Assembly: GCA_030672315.1 (NCBI GenBank)
Contig: DAOVGQ010000091.1
Span: forward strand, 1-11,598
Source of the DNA: Candidatus Aenigmatarchaeota archaeon
GTDB taxonomy: Archaea > Aenigmatarchaeota > Aenigmatarchaeia > QMZP01
Direction of reading: 5' to 3'
Length of the DNA: 11,598 nt
The position numbers and the translations under genes were made by a program. Below are positions 1 to 5,530 of this stretch, one piece after another. Every line of letters starts with the position of its first letter. Within the stretch, counting starts at the first letter, position 1. Under the pieces are notes generated by a model that saw only the letters and a program-made list of their open reading frames with translations, had not been told where the DNA came from and ran no database searches.

Positions 1-1020
1 GTGACAACCAGGGGGCCCACCTTCTCGATAAGGAAGTTCAGGAGCAACCCCTACTCTCCAATAGACCTCATAAACCTCGGCACAGCCTCCCCGGACATAA
101 TGGCCTACCTGTGGATACTCACCCAGTATAATGTCTCGATGCTCATATGCGGCGGTGTCTCCACAGGCAAGACCACGTTCCTCAATGCCATGAGCATGTT
201 CATACCACCCGAGAACAAAATCATAAGCATAGAGGACACTCGCGAGCTAAACATCCCCCATGAGAACTGGGTTCCCTCGGTCTCCAGGACAGGCTTCGGA
301 ATACCAGAGTCAGGAGGAAAGCGCTATGGCGAGGTAAGCCTGTTCGACCTTCTGAGGGAATCCTTCAGGCAGAATCCTTCCTATGTGGTGGTCGGGGAGG
401 TCAGGGGCAAGGAGGCCTATGTGATGTTTCAGGGCATGGCATCAGGCCATGCCTCCCTGGGCACGATACATGCCGGCTCTGTTGAGGATGTGATGAAGAG
501 GCTCGAGACTCCTCCTATAGAAATCTCCCCCAGCCTTATCGATGCCTTGGATGTCCTTATAGTGATGACCAATGCCAGGGAGAAGGGGAAGTCAGCCAGG
601 CGCGTCAAGGAGATTGTCGAGATACAGTCAGTGGACTCCCGAACAGGGCACCCATACACCAAGAAGACCTTCTCCTGGATAGCCTCTGCAGACGAATTCA
701 GGAACAGCGTCCAGGACTCCGAGGTACTGAGGAAGATATCCTTTGAGGAGGGACTTGGCTATGGAATGATAAATGAGGAGCTCCAGAGGCGCAGGCAGAT
801 CTTGGAATGGATGCAGAACCACGGCATTGTTCACTACAAGGATGTGTGCAGGCTCATCAACCTCTACTACAAGGACCCCAAGACCGTGATGGACTGGGTC
901 AGGCACAACAAGACCCCCTTCACCAGGGAGAGGGCCAAGAAGGCCAAAAAAGCAGAGAAAGAGGCAAGAAAGGCGGCCAGGAAGCCCAGGAGGCCAGAGC
1001 CCCCTGTGCCTAGGAAGTAG
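1..1020 (+). CDS. Type II/IV secretion (pilus/archaellum-type) ATPase, FlaI/TadA/VirB11-like, 5' truncated
   Basis: This is the C-terminal two-thirds of a hexameric secretion ATPase that powers assembly of type IV pili, archaella or related filaments at the inner face of the membrane. Residues are counted from the window edge. Visible are Walker A (51-58, GGVSTGKT), an Asp-box region (78-82, EDTRE), a Walker B-type motif with the catalytic Glu (129-136, VVVGEVRG) and a His box (149-158, GHASLGTIHA). The opening residues GPTFSIRKF match the linker just before the ATPase core in this family, so the N-terminal domain lies outside the window and the GTG at base 1 is probably not the real start. 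The C-terminus ends in a Lys/Arg/Ala-rich tail (about 312-339). The stop overlaps the convergent small gene by 11 bases. A TadC/FlaJ-like partner lies nearby on the other strand. The family is certain; pilus versus archaellum is not resolved. Confidence 0.93.
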   Translation: MTTRGPTFSIRKFRSNPYSPIDLINLGTASPDIMAYLWILTQYNVSMLICGGVSTGKTTFLNAMSMFIPPENKIISIEDTRELNIPHENWVPSVSRTGFGIPESGGKRYGEVSLFDLLRESFRQNPSYVVVGEVRGKEAYVMFQGMASGHASLGTIHAGSVEDVMKRLETPPIEISPSLIDALDVLIVMTNAREKGKSARRVKEIVEIQSVDSRTGHPYTKKTFSWIASADEFRNSVQDSEVLRKISFEEGLGYGMINEELQRRRQILEWMQNHGIVHYKDVCRLINLYYKDPKTVMDWVRHNKTPFTRERAKKAKKAEKEARKAARKPRRPEPPVPRK

Positions 1021-1417
1021 AGCCAAACATCTCCTGCTCATGTTTTTTTATCAGGGCCACTCGGCGTTCCCATCCCGTTCCGTCCATCTCCTGTGCAAGG
1101 ATATGCTTTCCGTGCCTGATGGGGCAGTTCACCTTCTTGCAATGCTCCTGATAATCTCTTTTTAAATACCCGCAGGTATATCCGATAAAACATTTCACAG
1201 AGGATACTCCGTCTTCATCAAACATCTCGGTTCTGAAGTATATCTCCCTAAGGGGGTCATCTCTCAGATTGAATCCATTTCTAATAGCCCCGCAGGCCTC
1301 CCTTGAGAGCCTGCCAACCTCAATCGGTTCAGGCAGGTTCCTGTATTTAAAAACACTGAATTCCTTGTCACCAACCCTATATTTCCCGGTCCTGCGCAAC
1401 ATAATGCCCCCAGGCAT
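1010..1417 (-). CDS. Small Cys-rich protein of unknown function
   Basis: I do not recognise this 135-residue protein. From the start chosen here it has a C-terminal cluster Cys76, Cys82, Cys93, Cys98 and His102 that could bind a metal (spacing C-x5-C-x10-C-x4-C-x3-H). The N-terminal half looks like beta strands and there is no signal peptide or membrane segment. The frame stays open to 1450, but a TATA-like TTTAAAA (minus strand, 1439-1445) lies about 25 bases upstream of the ATG at 1417. A leaderless start there is therefore favoured over 1450, which would place the TATA box inside the coding region. A third ATG sits at 1402. Its 3' end overlaps the convergent secretion ATPase by 11 bases. 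It lies between the ATPase and the TadC-like gene, so a link to that machinery is possible but unproven. Confidence 0.68.
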   Translation of the reverse strand: MPGGIMLRRTGKYRVGDKEFSVFKYRNLPEPIEVGRLSREACGAIRNGFNLRDDPLREIYFRTEMFDEDGVSSVKCFIGYTCGYLKRDYQEHCKKVNCPIRHGKHILAQEMDGTGWERRVALIKKHEQEMFGSTS

Positions 1418-1438
1418 TGATGATACTGAAACTAAACC

Positions 1439-1445
1439 TTTTAAA
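1439..1445 (-). promoter_or_regulatory. TATA box for the small Cys-rich gene
   Basis: TTTAAAA on the minus strand, centred about 25 bases upstream of the ATG at 1417. This fits a leaderless archaeal transcript and helps choose that start. Confidence 0.45.
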
Positions 1446-1467
1446 CCCATCCCTAGAACCAGAACCG

Positions 1468-2346
1468 CTACCCCCCGGGATAGCTCATGTGGACAAAGGC
1501 CAGAAAGGCCACATTCATCAGGGGAACAACCATATAGGTCATCAGGCCTATTGCTGCAGGTATGGTCATGCCCATGACGTTGCCTCCTATTATGTTCATC
1601 ATGACCAGGACCGAGAGCATCATCAGGGGGGCCGCTATCATGACAGCTGTATAGATGTCCGCAAAAGTGGAGAGTGTCTTTACGTACTGCTCCCTCTTTA
1701 TCCTGTAGTCAAAGAGGTTCTTGTCTGACATCTCCCTGAGGAATTCCGAGAGGTTCCCTCCCTTGGTTATGGTGGAGCTTATGCCTGTCAGGACCTGCTT
1801 GAAGGCAGGGGATGGCGTCCTCTCCGCAACATCATTTATGGCGCTGACCGAGCTCATTCCAAGTATCTGGATGTTCCTTACCACCAACCTTGCCTGCCTG
1901 GAGACCTCGCCATACTCCCTGAGGCTGCCCAGAAGCTTGAACATGAACTCTGTCGGGATGCCTGACGAGGCTATGGAATCCATGTGTATGAGGGCAAAGG
2001 GGAGGTTGTTGTCTATGGACTTCCTCGCTGACTTGGACCTCTGGGACGGATAGATATAGAACAGCATGAACACAAAGGATGCAGTCAGAATGGGTATGAA
2101 CATCACATAGTAGATTAGCATGACAAGGTCTTCCACAAATACCACGGACAGCAAGAGTGTGATTAGCAATGCAGCCAGGTAGGCAACGGCCGTGCTCATA
2201 TAGGTTACTGCTATGTAGGCCTTGAGGAGCATGTGTATGCCCGCACCCCTTAGTTGGGGAACGAGCGATTTGAAGCTCTTTTCCGAGCCCCTGACAAGCC
2301 CCCTGAACAGGGCCATTGAAAGCCTCTTGTATGCTTCCAGAACCAT
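1468..2346 (-). CDS. TadC/FlaJ/GspF-like secretion platform membrane protein
   Basis: A 292-residue integral membrane protein of the type II secretion F family, the inner-membrane platform on which the FlaI/TadA ATPase acts in pilus or archaellum assembly. Four hydrophobic segments are visible (about 43-70, 74-99, 231-255 and 262-286). A soluble helical T2SSF domain lies between the second and third (about 105-230), including the stretches NNLPFALIHMDSIASSGIP and KGGNLSEFLREMSDKN that typify the family. It has a single T2SSF domain; many archaeal relatives carry two and are about twice as long. The ATG at 2346 has a TATA-like TTTTTATA about 27 bases upstream, consistent with leaderless expression. 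It faces the ATPase gene rather than following it, which is unusual for these normally co-transcribed partners. Confidence 0.85.
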   Translation of the reverse strand: MVLEAYKRLSMALFRGLVRGSEKSFKSLVPQLRGAGIHMLLKAYIAVTYMSTAVAYLAALLITLLLSVVFVEDLVMLIYYVMFIPILTASFVFMLFYIYPSQRSKSARKSIDNNLPFALIHMDSIASSGIPTEFMFKLLGSLREYGEVSRQARLVVRNIQILGMSSVSAINDVAERTPSPAFKQVLTGISSTITKGGNLSEFLREMSDKNLFDYRIKREQYVKTLSTFADIYTAVMIAAPLMMLSVLVMMNIIGGNVMGMTIPAAIGLMTYMVVPLMNVAFLAFVHMSYPGG

Positions 2347-2368
2347 GTTTATAATTATGGCAGGATTC

Positions 2369-2376
2369 TATAAAAA
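2369..2376 (-). promoter_or_regulatory. TATA box for the TadC-like gene
   Basis: TTTTTATA on the minus strand, centred about 27 bases upstream of the ATG at 2346, which predicts a leaderless mRNA. Confidence 0.5.
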
Positions 2377-2414
2377 CAGGCCCTGCAGCAGAACCTGACA
2401 ATCCATTAAATTCA

Positions 2415-2441
2415 GGACCTTTTGAAGGTCCGCAGTTGCGG
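2415..2441 (-). terminator. Tandem hairpins downstream of the 76-residue orphan gene
   Basis: A perfect 7-bp stem with a 3-nt loop, GGACCTT-TTG-AAGGTCC (2415-2431), abuts and shares two bases with CCGC-AGTT-GCGG (2430-2441). They sit 13 bases after the minus-strand stop at 2454 and before the TadC-like promoter. They could be a 3'-end structure or protein-binding site. No strong T-run follows, so the terminator label is tentative. Confidence 0.35.
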
Positions 2442-2453
2442 TGGTGGGATAAA

Positions 2454-2684
2454 TTATTCAAGATTAGAAACCGGGACTATGTCCTTAACACCACCAATTT
2501 TCTTCAACTCATCAATAACTGGTTCTAGGGGTTTTGGTGTCTGATACCCCCAAGCATTACCCTGCACATGAATCAGTTTTGTTGAATATTTTTCACTGAA
2601 TAAAAAATCTTGAACAGTATCCTCTACTATACGGAGATTGGCATAGTCCTCAAGTTCAATTCGGTAGCTAAATACTCCCTCCAT
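2454..2684 (-). CDS. Small AT-rich hypothetical protein (76 aa)
   Basis: I do not recognise this protein. The ATG at 2684 is chosen because a TATA-like TTTATTAA (minus strand, 2705-2712) lies about 25 bases upstream. The frame opens further to a TTG at 2729, which would add a short Ile-rich stretch encoded over the TATA itself and is unlikely. The predicted order of strands and helices (YRIELED, then a helix, IHVQGN, the helix LEPVIDELKKIG, then VKDIVPVSN) resembles a small ferredoxin-like or ACT-like fold, but this is impression only. A hand count gives about 39% GC over 220 bases, clearly lower than the cbf5 gene, and codon use is correspondingly A/T-rich. It could be a recent acquisition or a fast-evolving orphan. 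Confidence 0.5.
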   Translation of the reverse strand: MEGVFSYRIELEDYANLRIVEDTVQDFLFSEKYSTKLIHVQGNAWGYQTPKPLEPVIDELKKIGGVKDIVPVSNLE

Positions 2685-2704
2685 AATCCAATTGATAATT
2701 ATAA

Positions 2705-2715
2705 TTAATAAAAAA
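2705..2715 (-). promoter_or_regulatory. TATA box for the 76-residue orphan
   Basis: On the minus strand TTTTTTATTAA, with its core centred about 25 bases upstream of the ATG at 2684. It supports a leaderless start. Confidence 0.4.
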
Positions 2716-2827
2716 CCATACCCCCGCAATTGAATTTAATAAGTATTATACGAACTCAGGGAGAGCTAGTATTGAGCTTTGTGCTCTTTTGCCTCTGCGG
2801 GTTTGTTTAACTGGTTCTTGATGCATT

Positions 2828-2836
2828 TAAAAAGAA
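2828..2836 (-). terminator. Possible T-rich transcription stop after S26e
   Basis: The minus strand reads TTCTTTTTA about 16-24 bases past the S26e stop. Archaeal termination commonly uses short T-runs without a hairpin, so this is a candidate 3' end of the L40e-S26e transcript. It is weak. Confidence 0.25.
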
Positions 2837-2851
2837 CTTCCTTCAGGCCAG

Positions 2852-3112
2852 CTACCTCTTCTTCCTGACTATGTTCCTGTGCCTTGCGCAGGCCGGGCAG
2901 GCATATACCTTGGTAGACATCAGGGTGAGGCCTTGCCTCCCCCTTGCGCCCAGCTCTGACCTTATGGCAGGATCGCTGATGCTGAAACCCTTGAATGTGG
3001 GAAAGGTCTTGTATTTCGGGACCCTCCTGCCGCAGAAGCTGCAGGTCACCACGGACTCCCTTCCCCGGGTCTTGGTGTGCGTCCACCCCCTCTTGTAATA
3101 CTGCCTTCCCAT
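2852..3112 (-). CDS. rps26e: Small-subunit ribosomal protein S26e (eS26)
   Basis: An 86-residue protein with the eS26 pattern: a basic N-terminus, Cys24-x-x-Cys27 in VTCSFCGRRVPK, a middle segment with ISDPAI, Cys72-x-x-Cys75 in YACPACARHRNIVR and a basic end. In eukaryotes eS26 binds zinc and lines the mRNA exit channel of the 30S/40S subunit. The frame is open up to 3190, but the ATG at 3112 is preferred. It starts a family-sized protein, has a GGTG Shine-Dalgarno-like sequence a few bases upstream, and the longer form would translate through a perfect hairpin (3154-3170). It follows L40e on the same strand by 94 bases, so the two may be co-transcribed. From memory, eS26 is best known from TACK and Asgard archaea and eukaryotes, so its presence may help place the organism. 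Confidence 0.85.
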   Translation of the reverse strand: MGRQYYKRGWTHTKTRGRESVVTCSFCGRRVPKYKTFPTFKGFSISDPAIRSELGARGRQGLTLMSTKVYACPACARHRNIVRKKR

Positions 3113-3153
3113 ATACTGCACCTGTTTGATTATATTGGTTCTACATACAAAAT

Positions 3154-3170
3154 CCGTTGCTGCGCAACGG
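3154..3170. repeat. Perfect inverted repeat between L40e and S26e
   Basis: CCGTTGC-TGC-GCAACGG is a 7-bp perfect stem with a 3-nt loop in the 94-base gap between two ribosomal protein genes. It could be a transcript structure (attenuation, processing or autoregulation by a ribosomal protein) or a dimer-binding operator. Confidence 0.5.
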
Positions 3171-3206
3171 CATATACTCTTTCGCCTCACAATCTGTTAA
3201 TTAGCC

Positions 3207-3383
3207 TTATGTTTTGTGCTCCTTATGGATTGGCCTCAGCCTCTTGGACTTGCACTTCCTGCACTTGACCTTCCCTGCCTTGACCTTGATAAGGTCACCC
3301 CTGTTCTTTGCCCCGCACTTCATGCAGACAAAGACCCTGTGGAACAGCCTGTTCTCTGCCTCCGGAAACCTGTGCTTTGGCAT
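3207..3383 (-). CDS. rpl40e: Large-subunit ribosomal protein L40e (eL40)
   Basis: A 58-residue zinc-ribbon ribosomal protein. The N-terminal [25 protein letters not shown] segment is the archaeal L40e signature (FPEAE...CMKCGA.N), with Cys20-x-x-Cys23 and Cys41-x-x-Cys44 as the likely zinc ligands and a very basic sequence throughout. In eukaryotes the same protein is made as a ubiquitin fusion; here it stands alone, as is normal in archaea. Its length fits the family. The ATG at 3383 is chosen; a TTG at 3392 would add three residues and is less likely. It is divergent from cbf5, with a palindromic TATA region in between, and upstream of S26e on the same strand. Confidence 0.92.
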   Translation of the reverse strand: MPKHRFPEAENRLFHRVFVCMKCGAKNRGDLIKVKAGKVKCRKCKSKRLRPIHKEHKT

Positions 3384-3444
3384 ACCAACCAACCCTTAGA
3401 GCTAAACCCGCCTGCTTTGACTCTTAAGATAACATATAACTATG

Positions 3445-3454
3445 TATTTAAATA
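3445..3454. promoter_or_regulatory. Palindromic TATA box shared by L40e (-) and cbf5 (+)
   Basis: TATTTAAATA reads the same on both strands. In the plus direction it predicts a start near 3476, giving cbf5 a leader of about 20 bases with a Shine-Dalgarno site. In the minus direction it would give L40e a leader of about 40 bases. A second minus-strand candidate, GTTATAT near 3434-3440, lies closer to L40e. Confidence 0.55.
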
Positions 3455-3485
3455 TAATATGGAGCGTGCTCCCGGCTGTTATATT

Positions 3486-3493
3486 GAGGAGGA
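3486..3493 (+). promoter_or_regulatory. Shine-Dalgarno sequence of cbf5
   Basis: GAGGAGGA ends three bases before the ATG at 3497, with the GGAGG core at 3488-3492. An in-frame TGA at 3485-3487 just upstream rules out any longer N-terminus, so the short Cbf5 start is secure. Confidence 0.75.
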
Positions 3494-3496
3494 TTT

Positions 3497-4288
3497 ATGG
3501 AGAAATCAGTCCTTGAGAGGGGAATCCTGCTGCTGGACAAGCCCGGGGATTTGACCAGCATGCAGTGCGTCGAGATAGCCAAGCGCCTCCTCAAGACCCG
3601 CAAGGCAGGCCACTCAGGAACCCTTGACCCCAGCGTGACAGGCCTCATGCTTATTGCGTTCAACGAGGCCACCAAGGCCATGCCGGTCCTGGTAGGCCTG
3701 GACAAAACCTATGAAGGGGTTATGAGAGTGCATGGTCCCTTCACCAGGGACAAGCTTTCTAGGGTCCTCGGCCGATTCACAGGGAAAATTATGCAGACCC
3801 CACCCAGGCGCTCTGCAGTGGTCAGGAGGCCTAGGGAAAGAAGGGTCTTCTCCCTGGAGGTCCTTTCCATTAACGAGCGTGACGTACAGTTCAGGGTCTC
3901 CTGCGAGGCAGGAACCTATATAAGGAAGCTCTGCCACCAAATCGGCGAGGCCCTGGGTGTGGGTGCCCACATGGCCAGCCTGAGAAGGGTCGGAATCGGG
4001 CCTTTCACAATAGAGGAGGCTGTCACCATGGAACAGCTCAGGAGCCAGGGGGAGGCTGCTCTCCTTCCTCTAGAGCAGGCTCTTGAGAGGACAGGCCTTC
4101 CCAGGGCAGTTGTAAGAGACGCATCCCTCGACAGGTTAAGGAATGGTATACCCCTCGACCTTTCAGAGCTCAAGAGACATCCCAGGAAAGTCCAGGGCCT
4201 GGCAGGCCTTTACAATACCCAGGGAAGGCTCCTGGCCCTGGCCAGGATTGAGAAAGACAAGGCAAGGCCTGAAAGGCTTTTTAACTAA
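3497..4288 (+). CDS. cbf5: tRNA/rRNA pseudouridine synthase Cbf5 (TruB family), compact form
   Basis: This is the catalytic subunit of archaeal H/ACA ribonucleoproteins, which converts guided uridines in rRNA to pseudouridine and can also make U55 in tRNA. The 263-residue protein shows LLLDKP (11-16), the catalytic motif GHSGTLDP with Asp44, the archaeal/eukaryal stretch PPRRSAVVRRPRERRVFSLEVL (about 102-123), and EAGTYIRKLCHQIG followed by GAHMASLRR. A shortened PUA-like segment follows (about 203-250, VVRDASLDRLRNG...GLAGLYNTQGRLLALARI). Archaeal Cbf5 is usually about 330 residues and has some 30-40 residues before the first motif that form part of the PUA domain. That extension is missing here, and an in-frame stop upstream shows it is not an annotation error. 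The C-terminus is also short. Genes for Nop10, Gar1 and L7Ae are not in the window. Confidence 0.93.
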   Translation: MEKSVLERGILLLDKPGDLTSMQCVEIAKRLLKTRKAGHSGTLDPSVTGLMLIAFNEATKAMPVLVGLDKTYEGVMRVHGPFTRDKLSRVLGRFTGKIMQTPPRRSAVVRRPRERRVFSLEVLSINERDVQFRVSCEAGTYIRKLCHQIGEALGVGAHMASLRRVGIGPFTIEEAVTMEQLRSQGEAALLPLEQALERTGLPRAVVRDASLDRLRNGIPLDLSELKRHPRKVQGLAGLYNTQGRLLALARIEKDKARPERLFN

Positions 4289-4327
4289 CCACTTTCTAAA
4301 TAATACCCGGAACCCACTTCTGGTTAG
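4285..4327 (+). repeat. Spaced inverted repeat at the 3' end of cbf5
   Basis: CTAACCA (4285-4291, overlapping the cbf5 stop codon) is the perfect reverse complement of TGGTTAG (4321-4327), 29 bases apart. It could form a weak stem at the transcript end. It may be chance. Confidence 0.25.
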
Positions 4328-4366
4328 ATTTATATACAGGAATCCCAACAATTACCTAGGGAAACC

Positions 4367-4374
4367 TTTAAATA
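4367..4374 (+). promoter_or_regulatory. BRE/TATA promoter of the transglycosylase-like gene
   Basis: TTTAAATA is preceded by the purine-rich GGGAAACC (4359-4366), a good archaeal BRE plus TATA. A start site about 27 bases on falls near 4397, at a GTG or 9 bases before the ATG at 4406. A second TATA-like TTTATATAC lies at 4329-4337. Confidence 0.6.
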
Positions 4375-4405
4375 CTCTTATTTTAACTATTTTTAAGTGG
4401 TTAAT

Positions 4406-5383
4406 ATGTCCGATTACATAAGAAAATATACAGGGAAGCTTTTCAGCAATCCGGTAGGCAGGGGAGTAGGCAAGGGGCTTGCTTATACCAGCATTGCGTT
4501 AGCCTCTGCAGCCATAACACTCTGGCCTCAAAGCGATGATGCCCATGTTAAAAGAGAGACCTCGGCATTCTGGCATCCAACCAAATATGTCGAAGAGAAT
4601 CTCAATAAAACCCAGCCACCCTGGAAAGGGGAGCTTGCTGAGATAGAGAGGGGGGCAGAAGAGTTTGCAAGATTGGCAACAGAAGCGGACCTGAATGACC
4701 CAATAACGGAATTGGAGTTCCGTAAAGAGAATGGATACACAGAGGAGCAGTGCAAGAAGTGCAATCTTTTGAACACCCCTGACGCAGAGAAAATTCGCGA
4801 GATTGCAGAAGACTTTGATGTTGACCCAGAGCTGGCCCTTGCTGTGGCATACCAGGAATCAAACCTGAGCCACAACGGCAAGAGCGGCAGGCCCAAGAGG
4901 TCAAAGAAAGGGGCCTATGGCGAATTCCAGGTAACATATAAAGGTTTTGAAGAGGTCTGGAAGATATCCCATTACGATAAGGATTTTTACTATAAGGATT
5001 TCCTGACCGAACACAGTGATTCGATAGAGAAGTATGCCCACCTGTTTAAGGGAAAGAAAGGGAAGGCCTGGGAAAGGGTAATAAATAATAAAAGAGCCAA
5101 CAGGGTGACAGGCGTAATATTTCTGAGTTTTAATAAACACAAGGAAAACGGAGATGAGGGCGAGGCCCTTCGCAATTATGTTGCAGGAAAGACAGGAAAG
5201 AAAAAATACCCCAACAATGCCAACATATACAGCGGTTCTGTTTTTAAACACAAGGACTTTTTTGAGCAGACCTGCCCTGAAATGGAGAGCAGACTCAAGG
5301 CCTTCCAGGAGAGGCGCTACAAGTGGCACAAATCGCACTATATTGCTGCAAACCAGAGCTTTAACCAAAGAAAAATCTATTAG
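4406..5383 (+). CDS. Membrane-anchored lytic transglycosylase (SLT)-like protein
   Basis: A 325-residue protein with a basic N-terminus, one hydrophobic segment (about 24-40) acting as a membrane anchor or uncleaved signal, a Glu-rich spacer, and a lysozyme-like SLT domain (about 127-285). The hallmark order is present: IREIAEDFDVDPELALAVAYQESNLS with a candidate catalytic Glu151, then KKGAYGEFQVTYKGFEEV (the GA-x-G-x-x-Q motif), then NYVAGKTG in place of the usual YNAG. In bacteria such domains cleave peptidoglycan between MurNAc and GlcNAc. Archaea lack peptidoglycan, so the target is unclear: a bacterial competitor or host wall, another polysaccharide, or a phage-like function. A Lys/Arg-rich insert separates the Glu from the GA-x-G motif. 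Three sampled lines average about 44% GC against about 60% in cbf5, hinting at transfer. A GTG at 4397 is an alternative, possibly leaderless, start. Confidence 0.8.
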   Translation: MSDYIRKYTGKLFSNPVGRGVGKGLAYTSIALASAAITLWPQSDDAHVKRETSAFWHPTKYVEENLNKTQPPWKGELAEIERGAEEFARLATEADLNDPITELEFRKENGYTEEQCKKCNLLNTPDAEKIREIAEDFDVDPELALAVAYQESNLSHNGKSGRPKRSKKGAYGEFQVTYKGFEEVWKISHYDKDFYYKDFLTEHSDSIEKYAHLFKGKKGKAWERVINNKRANRVTGVIFLSFNKHKENGDEGEALRNYVAGKTGKKKYPNNANIYSGSVFKHKDFFEQTCPEMESRLKAFQERRYKWHKSHYIAANQSFNQRKIY

Positions 5384-5430
5384 CTTTTACGGCATACCTT
5401 CCAAAGAAACAAATAAAAACCATACGGCCC

Positions 5431-5438
5431 TATTTTAT
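5431..5438 (+). promoter_or_regulatory. Possible TATA box for tRNA-Cys
   Basis: TATTTTAT predicts a start near 5462, about 33 bases before the mature tRNA 5' end. That would place half of the upstream stem-loop in the pre-tRNA leader. Confidence 0.3.
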
Positions 5439-5452
5439 CCAACACAGCCCGA

Positions 5453-5488
5453 CCTTCCCGAACCAGCAGACAGGTTAAGTCGGGAAGG
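5453..5488 (+). other. Stable stem-loop just upstream of tRNA-Cys
   Basis: CCTTCCCG (5453-5460) pairs with CGGGAAGG (5481-5488), and AACC (5461-5464) pairs with GGTT (5473-5476). This makes a 12-bp stem with a 4-nt bulge (AAGT) and an 8-nt loop. It ends 6 bases before the tRNA acceptor stem. It may be a transcript end for the preceding gene, a leader structure for tRNA processing, or a separate small RNA. Confidence 0.5.
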
Positions 5489-5530
5489 GAATGTGCGGAG
5501 GTGACAGAGTGGTTATGTGCCCGCCTGCAG

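Noticed and set aside
1418..1428. C/D-box-like TGATGA followed by CTGA
   Set aside because: The boxes are only a few bases apart with no room for guide sequences, and the stretch lies just upstream of the chosen start of the small Cys-rich gene.
1832..2461. Open frame of 209 codons on the minus strand
   Set aside because: Overlaps the TadC-like gene in another frame; the translation is His/Cys/Gly-rich without a recognisable domain.
3113..3190. Longer N-terminus for S26e
   Set aside because: It would translate through a perfect hairpin and add 26 residues not typical of the family; the ATG at 3112 has a GGTG upstream.
4901..5368. Hydrophobic open frame on the minus strand
   Set aside because: Antisense to the SLT-like domain; Lys- and Glu-rich coding sequence read backwards gives Phe/Leu-rich artefacts.
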